Assembly (NCBI GenBank): GCA_030035585.1
Contig: CM057460.1
Coordinates: 220,183,711-220,247,710, forward strand
DNA from: Dugong dugon
Lineage: Eukaryota; Chordata; Mammalia; Sirenia; Dugongidae
DNA: 64,000 bases
Direction: 5' to 3'
Below are positions 32,225 to 43,494 of the stretch, piece by piece; position 1 is the stretch's first letter; every line of letters starts with the position of its first letter. The notes under the pieces are model-generated. The model saw nothing but the letters and a program-made list of their open reading frames with translations, did not search any database and was not told the origin of the DNA. Position numbers and translations under genes: made by a program.

Positions 32225-32545
32225 TACTACTTACCTTGGCTACGTAACAAATTATCACAAACTTAGTGGCTTAAAACAACACGTTTATCATTTCCCAGTG
32301 TCTGTGGGTCAGGAGCCTGGGCATGGCTTAGCTGGGTTCTTTGCTTCAAGGTCTCATTAGGCTGCAATCAAGGTGTAAGCTGAGACTGGGGTCTCATCTG
32401 AATGTTCTTCTGGAGAAGAATCCATTTCCAGGCACACTCAGGTTGTCCTTGTGGTTGTAAGACTGAGGACTGACTGTTGGCCAGAGGCTGCCCACAGCTC
32501 CTAGAGGTCACCAACGGATCTTCCCCCTCCTTCTCCTCCTCCTCA
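32225..32545. repeat. old LTR fragment, probably MLT1 group
   Basis: 'GGCTACGTAACAAATTATCA', 'CAAACTTAGTGGCTTAAAAC' and 'GGGCATGGCTTAGCTGGGTT' belong to a widespread mammalian LTR group. I place it in MLT1 from memory; orientation is uncertain. Confidence 0.6.
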
Positions 32546-32580
32546 TTCTCTTTTCCCCTCCCCCTCTCCTTCTTCTTTAA
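32520..32580. repeat. (CCT/CTT)n pyrimidine tract
   Basis: Almost pure C/T on the plus strand. Confidence 0.85.
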
Positions 32581-32595
32581 TATACGTCAATATAA

Positions 32596-32769
32596 TAAGT
32601 CCTGACGGGCCAGTGGCTAAGAGCTCGGCTGCTAACCAAAAGGTCAGCATTTTGAATCCACTAGTCACTCCTAGGAAACACTATGGGGCAGTTCTACTCT
32701 GTCCTATAGAGTTACTATGAGTTGGAATCAACTTGACAGCAATGGGTTTAGTTTTTGGTTTGGTTTTAT
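32596..32769 (+). repeat. AfroSINE
   Basis: Head GGGCCAGTGGCTAAGAGCTC, 'ACTATGGGGCAGTTCTACTC' and tail TATGAGTTGGAATCAACTTG, followed by TTTTTGGTTTGGTTTTA. Confidence 0.93.
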
Positions 32770-33087
32770 GAATCAAATTGGCTTAAATAAGCAGAAGACA
32801 TGATATAAAATGGAAAAGAAACTACATGATTAAACACGTACACATACATATCATTGGGCTAGGAATTGGTTTCAGTGTCCATGAGCATTTACCCAACCAA
32901 AAGCCCTGTGGGAGTGTTTGCTTTATGCTGATATGTACAAATATTACAGAATAACCGTTTTCAGCTCAAATGTTGACCCAGTGCTTGGGATAACTAAGTG
33001 GAATGCTTGTTGTTACGTTCCCCATTCACAGATGTTACTCAGCATTTGTGTCTTAAATAAATGGGCCAAAAGGAATAGCTCTAAACA
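32770..33087. other. unassigned stretch
   Basis: No feature recognised. Confidence 0.35.
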
Positions 33088-33300
33088 ATTGTTAATATTT
33101 ATTGGGAACTTATTAGGTGCCAAGCACTGTTCTAAGCCCTTTAGATGTATTAACTTGTTTCATACTCACAACATCCCTAAAAAGAGTTAGTTATTTTCTA
33201 CACTTTATAGACAAGGAAACTGAGGCAGAGGGAAGCTAACTTTCCCAAGGTTACACAGCTAATTTGTGGTAGAGTCAAGTTCAGTTACTCCTGCCAGCAC
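33088..33300 (-). repeat. MIR SINE
   Basis: A well-preserved reversed MIR: 'TTAGGTGCCAAGCACTGTTC', 'GACAAGGAAACTGAGGCAGA' and 'CCCAAGGTTACACAGCTAAT'. Confidence 0.92.
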
Positions 33301-33639
33301 GGTAACATCTTTCTTTGCCTGCTGATCTACTGGTAGAAGGAGCCAGAAATGACCCTTAGGTTTAATGTGACTCTCACTATGTCTCCTGGTGGAAGGGTTC
33401 CTTCTCTGGTAACCAGAGCATCTAGGTTCTCACAGGGATTAATGGTGAGTAAGGTACCTCCTACTTCCCAACTTTGATTTCTGATTCATGTACTGTACTA
33501 TTGGAAACTTAGCACCACATAATGGTCATTGATTTAAGGTACGTATGCTACATCCTGAAGGACAGTACCCCAACCTCACAAAGTGTCATCTCCAATCTGG
33601 CATCTCAGTGGCATCTTCAAGATTCCATTCTAAGGAAGA

Positions 33640-34340
33640 GGGAGAGAGAGAGGTGGGCATATTAAAGGGTGTGAATAGCAACAAGAGATTTATCTAGACA
33701 AGGGATCAAGAGCCAAATCATAAATGGCTTTGTATGACATACTAAAGAGTTGGGACTTTTTTCCCCCCTAAGACAATATAAAATAATTGAAAGATATTAA
33801 GCAACTGATGACTCAATGAGGTCTGCATACTAGAAAAACAAATATGGCAGTGGTATAGAGAATGGGATTGGAGAGGGGGCATTGTGGGAGATACCAAGAC
33901 CTATTTCAGAAAGCCATTTCAGTAATCCATGTGAGAAAGGATTTAAATCAGAGCAATTGTAGAAAGACTAGATTATTCTAAGAGAATAAGAGACCATGGT
34001 GAATGGATGTGGGGATAAGGGAGGATTCTGGATAGGATTCTAAAGCCATTAATTGGGATAGGGATTCAGGAGGAGGGGGAGCAGATGGAATAAAGCTAGG
34101 TCAGGAGCAGTGGGGTCATACAGATTCATCAGTGTTGTGTAGGTTGAGTTTGAGGTACCAGAGGGACATACAGGTGGTGATGTTCAGGGGTGTAGGATGT
34201 GGACCTCTAGTGCAGGCAGAAGTTCAGGCCAGAGATACAGATTTAGTAATCATCAGAATATGTATAGTAACTGAAGCTGTGATTGTAGATGAGATACTGA
34301 AATTGTCCAGGGTGAGAAATGAACAGGATTGAAAATGGAA
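33640..34340 (+). repeat. ancient interspersed repeat, family not named
   Basis: 'GATCAAGAGCCAAATCATAA', 'GGCTTTGTATGACATACTAA', 'GAGTTGGGACTTTT', 'GCCATTTCAGTAATCCATGT' and 'TGAGTTTGAGGTACCAGAGG' follow the order of a well-known old mammalian repeat of LINE-like texture. I cannot name it with certainty. A second fragment of the same repeat is at 45190-45420. Confidence 0.5.
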
Positions 34341-34844
34341 CTCTGAGAACATACAAGTTTAATGGTACTTTGTAAAATGAGGAGTCTGCCAATGAAATTG
34401 AGAAGAATTGGCCACAAGAGTTAAAAAAAGAAAGAAAAGAAGCCAGGGAGAAGACAATTTCTCAAATTCTGTAGAAGAGATTATCCAAGACAAGGATTGC
34501 CAAGGGGCCAGTGGACCCAGCCACAAGCAAGTCATTGGGAGTCCTCCATTAGAACAACTTCTAGGAAGGGAGTGGACTGGGAGAAAAACTCAACTGAGCA
34601 GAAAACAGGGGTGAAAAATTAGCAACCACAGGGTATACTTCTTCAAGATGCTGCAGAGTGAAGGAAAGGGGAGAAGTAGGACAGTGTCTACTTTTGGTGG
34701 AAGGTGGAGGAGAGATTTGGATATCTTTATATATGAATATGAGAAGAAATACAAGAGAACGAAGGGGGAAATGAGGTCTTGTGACTGTGGCGGGGAGAGG
34801 GGGTTCAGATCCAGAGTATAGATGGAGAGTTAAGCCTTGGATAG
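34341..34844. other. unassigned purine-rich stretch
   Basis: A/G-rich DNA explains the lysine-rich frame at 34408-34614. No gene. Confidence 0.35.
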
Positions 34845-35070
34845 AACAAAAACAAAAACAAAACCCATTTTCGTTGATTCCGACTCATGTGTTCTACTCA
34901 TGTAACCCCATGTGTTACAGAGTAGAACTGCTCCCAAGGGTTTTCTTGGCTGTAATCTTTACAGAAGCAGATCTCCAGGCTTTTCGCCTGCACCACTGCT
35001 GGGTGGGTTTGAACCACCAACCTTTCCATTAGTAGTTGAGTGTAAACCATTTACGCCACCCAGGGACCTG
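34845..35070 (-). repeat. AfroSINE
   Basis: Minus copy with an A/AAAC-rich tail complement, 'GCTGTAATCTTTACAGAAGC' and 'ACGCCACCCAGGGACC' as the head complement. Confidence 0.9.
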
Positions 35071-36650
35071 AGCTGTGAATAGAAGGGTCATTTTTCCCAC
35101 TGTCCCGGGAGGGAAGGAGTAAGGAAGGGTATAGAGCCAGAGGTGTTTTATGTGGGTGGTGCATGAAAATTAAAACATGCTTCTTTTATGGCCTCTGTTT
35201 TCTTGGGTGGGTGTAAGCCGCGAGTGAGGGAAGGAGGTGGACTGGGGCTTGGATAGGGTTCTGGCCTAGACCATGGGGAACTGCACAGTATCAGACATGA
35301 TGGCTTCATAGGAGACTCAGTTCTGGTTTCTTGGTTCACATGTCCAAAAGGGAGCAATGAGATGAACCTACTGACCCACATGCTTCTATCAGGAGCAGCA
35401 GCCTCTGTGAGTGTGAGTGATGCCCCACTCACCAAGGACAGAACACCGGCCTGTTTAACAAGAGCAACAACAACATAAATCACTTTTCTGCTGACTGTTA
35501 CAAAGAGTTCCAGCCCCAACTTAGAAATCTGCTAAATATGGTGTTTGGATAGAGTCCTACCTGAAGAGTTTTTATTTAGAAGGACCTGAGGGAAGGTCGA
35601 TCTTTCAACACCTCAGTGTGAGTTTTTATGCAACATGCAGTAAAGCCTTCATTATCTTAAATTTGCAAATAATCAGGTTTTCTTTTTCTTTTATATTTTT
35701 AACCTTCCTTTATTCTCCAGGATAAAGATTAAACACACAACAATTAGCCGAATTTAGTAGTTTATTCAAAAGACTAAAATATGTCTTACGCCCTTGACTC
35801 AGAGATGTTTAGAGCATCCTGTGTACTTTCCACAACACATGGGCACAACTACATTCACTTTATAAGCATTTTTAAACACTTTCCAGTGTTGGCTGATGCC
35901 AGTGCTTGGTGCTAGGGCTATAAGAAATGAATAAAATGCAGCACCCCCCGTACACATGATTTTGAAGAACTCAAATATTTACCCAATGAGAATTGGTACT
36001 TAGAAGGATAATCTCCATGTCAAGCTGGAAAAGCCTTAAAGATCCAATCTGCTCTGTTTATGGATACAAGTCCAAACCACAGGGCCTTGCACCAGACCTC
36101 ATGGTGAGTTACCAGAAGAGTTGGCTCTAGAGCTGAAACTCTCAGAGCAGTGTTCTTGTACTATACCATGTGCTCTGCTAACCTCAAATCCTCCTATGAC
36201 CCTACATCATTAAACAAACAAAATTCTTATATTGGGCAGAATGGGCACATGAGCCAAACAAGCAGGCAAACACATTCTGAGAACAATCTTTGACAAAGGT
36301 GGATACAGGAGTGTTTTCCAACGCATCCCATGGTAACTAGACTGTCCCCTTCTCAAGCGCTCTAGTAACCTTTCTTGGAAGCCTCTTCTTTATGCTTGAA
36401 TTAATTCAATTGATTCTTATTCCTCTTACTGGAATTGTCAGCACCTTGACGTTGAGGGTTAGTTTTGCAGCATGAGTTGACAGAATGTCATCCACTAAGT
36501 TGAGGATCATGAAAGGGCTTTAAAAGGGAATCAGCCAGGGATGATAAGTAGGAGTTTCAACAGGACAGGAATGTTCTCTTGTCACATGGCCAGTCATAGA
36601 AATAGGTATGGTATTGGGCTAATAGAAGATTGAAATAAAATCACTTTGTA
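35071..36650. other. unassigned intergenic stretch
   Basis: About 1.6 kb. The part at 35860-35990 resembles an old L2 end (GATGCCAGTGCTTGGTGCTA). No gene is recognised; the 123-codon minus frame at 35148-35519 has no domain. Confidence 0.4.
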
Positions 36651-36654
36651 CGTT

Positions 36655-37092
36655 TCCATCTTAGTTTGCTAGGGCTGCTGTAACAAAATATCACAAGGTG
36701 GATGGCTTTGAAAAACAGAATTTTTATTTCACAGTTCTGGAGTGTGAGAGTCTGAAATCAGAATTGGTGGCATGGCTATGCTGTCTTTGTCTGGTCTTGG
36801 GGAAGATCCTTCCTTGTCTTTTCTAGCTTCTGGTAGCCCCAGGTGTTTCTTAGTGTTCCTCGGCTTGTAAATGCATCTTCCCATGGTGCCTCACTCTGTG
36901 TGTGCTTTGTCTCTGTGTCTGTTCTCCCCTTTTATAAGACACCACTCAGAGGGGTTTAGGACCCACTCTATTCTGGTATGACCTCGTTAACTGATAACAA
37001 AAGAAAACTCCTATTTATAAATAAAATCAGTCACAGCTACAGGGGTTAGGACTTCAACATATCTTTTTGGGGACACAATTCAACCCATAATA
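36655..37092 (-). repeat. MaLR-like LTR (antisense)
   Basis: Left TTAGTTTGCTAGGGCTGCTG, 'ATTTTTATTTCACAGTTCTG', then 'GGACTTCAACATATCTTTTT' and 'GGGGACACAATTCAACCC'. The left edge is approximate. Same group as 14429-15397, 19772-20772 and 21296-22046. Confidence 0.85.
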
Positions 37093-39157
37093 GCATCTTT
37101 ACCTGGCTTGTATACTCACCTTTCCATGTGAAGAGTATATTTCTTGGGATTTTCTTTACCCTGTTCCTGTGCAATGGCTGAGCAACCTCTCACCTTGGAT
37201 GGGGAAAATAGATACTGAGGGTTGGTGTGGTGTGTGGAACATATTTGATTTGTGTTTTCCACAGTGTGGGAACAGTGTTTGCACAGAGAATCATGCTCTC
37301 ACTCAGAACAAGAGACCTCATTATCCACATACCTGAGAGTTGAATACTGGCTCCGGACCCCAGCACTATCATCACGCTATCTGCAGAAGTTACACCTTTA
37401 TAAGACACACGATTTCAGTCTAGACACAGGAAGCATCTTCTTCAGACTGCTAAAATATTTATCCACAGAGTGATAAGAGGAGGTGCCCTCTATTTGGTGA
37501 GGTGCTCAGCCCTTAGGGGGCCCTCAGAGGGTAAGAGATTGTGGAAAACATCAAATTGGCTCTTTGAAACTACAAAGCATGGTTGGAAATGCTGCTTTCC
37601 TTCTGATTGTGATGCCTGAGTGAACTCAGCAACTCATTTGCATGCGGTCTGCCCCAGGCCCTGCTTTCCCTGAGGGCCTTTCTGAATGGCTCCCCACCAA
37701 AAATGTCTGTTCCAGAAGTTTTTTACTCCATAGAAAGATTATCTCTTTGAGGCACAGCACAGCCCTCTCTGGGGAGCACAATGCCAGAGATAACAAACAT
37801 TGTCTTTTCTGCTTATAGTTGGTTGGAAGTTTCTGGGACACAAAGGGCTCTATGGCTTTGCTAAGTTTGCTAGGGAGATAAAACAGCACCCCTTGCCCTG
37901 TGCTCAAAGTCACACTTTCCAAGGTTTTCAGTTGCTGTTGTTCTTTCTTATTGAAAGTGAGATTGAGAAGAGAAAAAGCAGTATTTCCATCAAATTGCAA
38001 AAACTTTGTGGGTGAGAGGATCACACTCCAGAAGTCTAAGCTGCAGCTTGTCCTGCTAGAGAGTGGGGGTGGGGGAGGGAGCTATTGCTGCCCAATGTCT
38101 GGTTTGTTAGCATCAAAAACTCCAGAGGCTCTGATATCTTTACTCTACTTGAAAGCTAACAATTTGGCCTGCTTCAGCTTCATGGGTCCTGGTAGACATG
38201 AGATACCTGGGTCAGAGACTATGGATGTTATTACTCACAGCTCAGCAGGCAGCATGAGCATCATGTTCACTTAAGTGCCCCTGAACCCCCAAGGCCCATG
38301 GGGTGATGCAGAGCAGCCCAGGTGGATTCTATGCACATAGTGAGTCTGTGCCACAGCTGAGGAATCCCAAGCTTGGGAAACCCTAGTCTCTTAAAGGGGG
38401 TTGTAAGCAAACATTTGCCTCAGAGGGAGACATTATTTTTACTATCCCAGACAGCAAACAAATCTACCCTTTGCCCAGGAAGTAGACATTATCTCTGTTT
38501 TCCAAGGCGATTTGCTACACAAACATTCTTGAAAAGCCACTAACACTTCTGTTTAGAAGACAAGCACACATGCAAGAGACCAATGTAGAATTGGCTCCCA
38601 AGGGTTATTCCCCAGTCCCATGACTGCTGATGTTTGGGGGAATCCAAGTTAGGCTGAGGTCCATCCAGTTTGCAGTCCCATCTAGTTGCAGTGAGGGCTT
38701 AGCCAAGATCCTGTCCATGGTTACCAACCTGGACAAGCCTATCCTAGACCTGGCTCATCAGGATCAGAAATTCTTTAGGCTACTCAAGAGCTCTGCCATC
38801 ATGCACCTTCTCCTCATACACACAACAGCAACATGCAGTTTTTTACACACACCTGAACATTCCTTCTTGATTTAAGCTCTTGTTAGGGATTGTGACAGCT
38901 GGTTTCCAAGACCTGCAGAAAACCTTTCCTCCATTGCCAGCCTCACTTCTCTTACTCTGTGCTTCACAGATCATTTAGGATGAATGAGTGGAGAAGTAAC
39001 ACGGGACTCAGGAGCCCTGAATATTAAAGTGTTGATATTTAGTCTTTCCAGTTGACCTTTAGAAAGCTAGTGATACTCTGTGGACCTCGTTCTTTAGACT
39101 ATGAAAGAGGACTTTTTAATATGGACACACTGTTCAGTTCCTTTAAACCTTTCCAGG
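37093..39157. other. unassigned intergenic stretch
   Basis: About 2 kb without a recognised repeat; a faint MIR-like segment lies near 38990-39090. Frames of 124-132 codons at 37626-38024 (minus) and 37900-38274 (plus) overlap on opposite strands with no domain. Confidence 0.4.
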
Positions 39158-39363
39158 GTTGTTGTTGTTAGGTGCCATTGAGTCAATTCCAACTCATAGC
39201 AACCCTATGTACAACAGAATGAAACACTGCCCGGTCCTGTGCCATTCTCACAATTACATTCTCACAATTATTATGTTTGAACCCATTGTTGTAGCCACTG
39301 GTCAGTCCATCTCATTGAGGATCTTCCTCTTTCTCGCTGATCCTCTACTTTACCAAGCATGAT
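39158..39363 (-). mobile_element. RTE LINE 3' end fragment
   Basis: Starts GTTGTTGTTGTTAGGTGCCA on the plus strand and continues 'ACTGCCCGGTCCTGTGCCAT' and 'AGGATCTTCCTCTTTCTCGC' to 'TTTACCAAGCATGATG'. A 'TTCTCACAATTA' unit is duplicated in tandem at 39242-39271. Confidence 0.88.
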
Positions 39364-39600
39364 GTTCCACTGCTATTCATAAGGTTTTCACTGGCCAGTG
39401 TTTTTTAGAAGTAGATCACTAGGTCCTTCTTTAAGTCTGTCTTAGTCTGGAAACTCTGCTAAAACCTGTCTACCATGGGTGACCCTGTTGGTATTTGAAA
39501 TACTGGTGACACAGATGCCAGCATCACAGCAACACACAAGCCACCACAGTATGACAAACTGACAGACGAGTGGTTGTTTCAGGGTAGGTGACCTAAAATG
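39364..39600 (-). repeat. body of a tRNA-Gly-type SINE or related composite
   Basis: 'TAAGGTTTTCACTGGCCAGT', 'GAAGTAGATCACTAGGTCC' and 'TCTGTCTTAGTCTGGAAAC' match the body of 3240-3560 and 14588-14930. The end (CCACCACAGTATGACAAACT) differs and no tRNA-like head is visible. It abuts the RTE end directly. Confidence 0.6.
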
Positions 39601-39865
39601 AACTAGTCCTTGGATTCCCAATTCTACATCAGTCCCAGGAGGCTGTGCACACTGTGCGCCGTTGCTGGAAATAGATTTATAAGCTCACAGCTTATCTGGA
39701 AGACCTCAGTCATTTCCCTAAAAATTGCATGAAGTTTTTGGTGCATGAGTGAATCAGAATTACAATGCCAGGTCAGAGGGTGGTCTATTGCGTATATTAA
39801 GAGTAATTTAAGCAAGAGTGTATTTTCTGTGTCTTAAAATATTATTAGGATTCTCTGTATCAAGG
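39601..39865. other. unassigned stretch
   Basis: No feature recognised. Confidence 0.35.
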
Positions 39866-40387
39866 TGTTATGGATTGAATTGTGTCCCCCTAAAACATGT
39901 GTCCACCTGGCTAGGCCATGATTCCCAGTATTGTGTGATTGTCTTCCATTTTGTAATCTGATGTGATTATCCTATGTGTTTTAAATCCTAACCTCTGTGA
40001 TGTTAATGAGGCAGGATTAGATGCAATTATGTTAATGAGGTAGGACTCAGTCTATAGGATTAGGTTGTATCTTGAGTCAATCTCTTTTGAGATATAAAAG
40101 AGAGAAGTAAGCAGAGAGGAGGGGGACTTCATGCCACCAAGAAAGAAGTGCTGGGAGCCGAGCATGTCCTTTGGACCCAGGGTCCCTACGCTGAGAAATT
40201 CCTAGACCAGGGGAAGATTGGTGACCAGAACCTTCCCCCAGAGCCCACAGAGAAAGAAAGCCTTCTCCCGGAGCTGGCACCCTGAATTTGGACTTCTAGC
40301 CTCCTAAGTTGTGAGAAAATAAATTTCTGTTTGTCAAAGCCATCCATTTTGGTATTTCTGTTATAGCAGCACTAGATAACTAAGACA
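39866..40387 (+). repeat. MaLR-like solo LTR with perfect 5-bp target duplication
   Basis: TGTTATGGATTGAATTGTGT to CTAGATAACTAAGACA. Perfect CAAGG flanks at 39861-39865 and 40388-40392. A TATA-like 'GAGATATAAAAGAGAG' and 'GAAAATAAATTTCTG' are kept. This is the best-preserved LTR of its subfamily here and a good reference for the others. Confidence 0.93.
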
Positions 40388-40404
40388 CAAGGGCACAAAC
40401 ATGA

Positions 40405-40612
40405 TAGGATGTAGGACATCATGGTTGTTAAAAGTGGTGGCTCAGAAAAGGCAGGGGAGGCCCTTGGTGAGATGGACTGACACGGTGACTGAAACGATGG
40501 ACTCAGTCATAGCAATAATCATGAATATGGTGCAGGGCTGGGCAATGTTTCATTCTGTTATACATAAGTTTGCTATGAGTCAGAGCTGACTTGATGGCAA
40601 CTAACAACAGAG
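40405..40612 (+). mobile_element. RTE LINE 3' end fragment
   Basis: 'AGATGGACTGACACGGTGAC', 'AATATGGTGCAGGGCTGGGC' and 'TTGCTATGAGTCAGAGCTGA', ending CTAACAACAG. It lies just right of the LTR's target site. Confidence 0.82.
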
Positions 40613-41134
40613 CTTCTCCAGTATAGCCCGTTATCAGCTTAATGTCATCTCACTGTTTCATCACTTCCCACCCCGACTTCTCCATCCCTGGCACTTCATG
40701 AGTAGCCATGGTGGATGTGGGGACAAAGAAATGGCCAGGCTGAAATGCGAATTAAATAGAATCACTGGGCTACTGTAGATGGTATGAGCAAATTCTACAT
40801 GACTTAGTGGTTATGTATTAAGAAAAGACCTTGTTCACTTTGGGAAGGTGGACTTTGTTCAGGTTGTCAACTGGCCAAATGGATGCCTAAGGGGAAACCC
40901 AGTCCATTAATTCTATAGCTATTTTCCATTGACCCTACAGCTATTGTCCAGAGGATAAAGAATTTATCTGAGTTTCGCCAGTCTAAAATATAGCAATGTG
41001 CTTCCAAACTTGGGCTAGTTAGATGACCTCTCAAATCCTGTAAAGAGAGACATAAATCAGATCAGAGACAGGCAGAGGTCCAGAGGAAAAGTAGTTATTA
41101 TTACTCTCAATAATAGGCTTTAAAATACATAAAA
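40613..41134. other. unassigned stretch
   Basis: No feature recognised. Confidence 0.35.
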
Positions 41135-41182
41135 ACAAAAAAAACCCCGATACTGTTGAGTCGATTCCAACTCATAGCGATC
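41135..41182 (-). repeat. AfroSINE or RTE tail stub
   Basis: Only an A-rich run and 'TGTTGAGTCGATTCCAACTC' remain. This is the complement of the shared SINE/RTE tail. Confidence 0.7.
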
Positions 41183-41724
41183 TTAGTGTCCCCTAAATTG
41201 GCGGCTCTGGACATCTTTGTAGACAGTAATTCTAGGCCACCTACCTACCTCAGAGGTAGGTGGATTTTTTTGACACAGTGTTTATTTGTTGAACTCATTT
41301 TAATGAGCATTTTCAAGGCAGGAGTCTTGAAAGCAATCTATTCCAGAGGCAGTTATGATGTAGAATTTTTTATTTTTGCACAGCTTGAGAGACAGATTTA
41401 AAAAAAAAAAAAAAAGGCGATCTTCTAAATTTGGGTAATGTAGAAGTTTTAGATTGATGAACGATAGAACTTTAATATTTTTTCCCCCAGAAAGTAGTAT
41501 TTCATCTCTTGCATAAAAAAGCAGTCTGTGAGGATGCAAACAAAAAGCTTTAACATAGATTAAATTCTGAAACCCTTGCAAGGAAAAAATGCACATCTCC
41601 CATTCATGGATTGGCTTATGTGAGAGCCAGCAGGTGGTCATTGACATGGTCCTGGACCACTTCTTCAGTCACACTGTGTCACTGAAGCTAAGTAGGCCAA
41701 CGGGCTTGCCTCAGAAATAAATTG
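41183..41724. other. unassigned stretch
   Basis: AT-rich, with an A run at 41400-41415. No gene. Confidence 0.35.
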
Positions 41725-41972
41725 AAGGAAGGAAGGGAAGAAAAGAGAAAGGGAGAGAGGGAGGAAGGGAGGGGAGGAGGGAGGGAGAAACGAAGGAAGG
41801 AAGGAAAGAAGGAAGGGGGAGGGAATGAGGAAGGAAGGTGGAACGAAGTGGAGGAAGGGAGCTAAGTAGAAAGGAAGAAGGAAAGGAAGAAATGGGGGGA
41901 TGGAGGGAGTGATGAGGGAAGGAGGAAGGAAGGAATGAAGGAGGTAGGGAGAGAGAGGAGGGAGGATAGAAA
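41725..41972. repeat. (GGAA/GGGA)n purine tract
   Basis: About 250 bp that is nearly all A and G on the plus strand, built from imperfect GAAG/GGAA units. Confidence 0.95.
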
Positions 41973-42545
41973 TTTCTGAACCTGTACTCAGACGGTAATA
42001 ACTGGCTTGTTAGTGCCTATGTCGGTGGCTTGAATGGGAGTCTACAGAGAATATTAAGGGAGAGGAAGGTACTTGTTTAGTTTGTTACCTGAGAGACTGA
42101 GCACCATGGGCATTTGATCAAGTCCTCTGGTGAAAACCAAACCTCTGACCTGGAGATCAGGTTAGCCTTCCCTTTTAGGGAAGTGAGGCTGGAATGGGGA
42201 CGATCACACCCTCTCCTGAAAGCACAGGATGTAAGGGTCTCAGAACAAAGTATGCAGTTCTTGCTATTTATGAGTAAGGTCTCTGATAGCATGAGTCAGC
42301 AGGTAAATGATTCAAACTGAGAGGAAGGAAAATAAAACTTAGCTTTCAGAGGAACATCACTTAGCATCGACTAGTTTTCCCCAGGGGCAGAGGAGTGGAT
42401 TGGAGGCCACGTGCACTAAGATGGTCTGCTGGAAATTTGCATTCCTGTCCTACTGGAGGTGGGCAGGCCATGCAGAGAAGGATGAGAAGACATCTCCAGC
42501 ACCTCTTCCCTTTCTCAAGCTGGGCCTAAACATGGGAGACTAGAA
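41973..42545. other. unassigned stretch
   Basis: No repeat or gene is recognised; two overlapping frames at 42077-42320 lie on opposite strands. Confidence 0.35.
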
Positions 42546-43181
42546 CAAGCGTTGGCCAGCTTCTCCTGTGTTGGGCCAAACAGTAAACATGGTAGGCTAT
42601 GCAGGTGATATGGATTGAACTGTGTCCCCACCAAAAATGTGTTGGAATCCTAACCCCTGTACGTGCAGATGTAATCCTGTTTGGATTTATTATGCTAATG
42701 ATTTATTATGCTAATGAGGTCCAATCAGTGTAGGGTGTGTGCTAAACCTAAGCACTACTGCAAGGTACAAGAAGCAGCGAAGACACAGAGACAAGCAAGC
42801 AGACACAGGGGGAAGACAGACACGATCTGAAGACAACGGAGTCTACAAGGCCAGGATCTCCAAGGATCGCTGGCTACTGGAATCTGAAATAGACAAGAAA
42901 GGACTCCTCCCTACAGCCAGTGCCCTGAATTTGGACTTTTAGCTTCCTGAGTTGTGGGAAAATAAATTTCTGCTCTTTAAAACCACCCACTTGGGTATTC
43001 CTGTTACAGCAGCACTAGGACACTAAGACCACAGGCACACTTTTCTGTTGCAACTACTCAGCTATTGTGGCATGGAGGCAGCCACAGACAATCTGTAAAT
43101 GGTAGAATCTAATAAAACTTTATTTACAAAAACAGAAGTGGGCTGGATTTGGCCTAGAGGGGCATAGTTTTCAGACCCCTG
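42546..43181 (-). mobile_element. hAT-Charlie nonautonomous transposon (MER33-like) split by an LTR
   Basis: Left piece CAAGCGTTGGCCAGCTTC...GGGCCAAACAGTAAACATGG; right piece 'AATAAAACTTTATTTACAAA' and 'GGCTGGATTTGGCCTAGAGG' ending CAGACCCCTG. The ends are roughly inverted relative to each other. The family name is from memory. Confidence 0.7.
42606..43030 (+). repeat. MaLR-like solo LTR inside the hAT element
   Basis: TGATATGGATTGAACTGTGT to GGACACTAAGACC, second subfamily. The flanks GCAGG (42601-42605) and ACAGG (43031-43035) match at four of five bases. A 'TTTATTATGCTAATGA' unit is tandemly repeated near 42686-42717. Confidence 0.85.
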
Positions 43182-43494
43182 GTCTAGCTAGAGGGTCCCG
43201 TGTCAAGGAGGGAGGGGGAGAAGGAATAGAACCTTGCAAGAGAGATGTAGACCACTTGGGCCAAGCCCTCATTTGTTTGAGACCAGCCCCTACTTTGTCC
43301 ATCTCCAGCCTGAGAGCAGGGGCTGCATCTTCTGTGCCCTGCCCAGCACTATGGGCAGAGTTCATGGTGTCAGAATCTTCTCTGGTTCGTTAAGTTGGGT
43401 TCTGGGTTGAGTCCTGGTGCTTGTCAACCCAAGTCTCGGTACTGAGGAGAACCAAACAATCAATAGGAGACAAGAGAAGCAGACATCCGAAATA
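43182..43494. other. sequence just downstream of the DSCAM 3' end
   Basis: No repeat is recognised. It may include further 3' UTR if polyadenylation is more distal than the site I chose. Confidence 0.35.
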
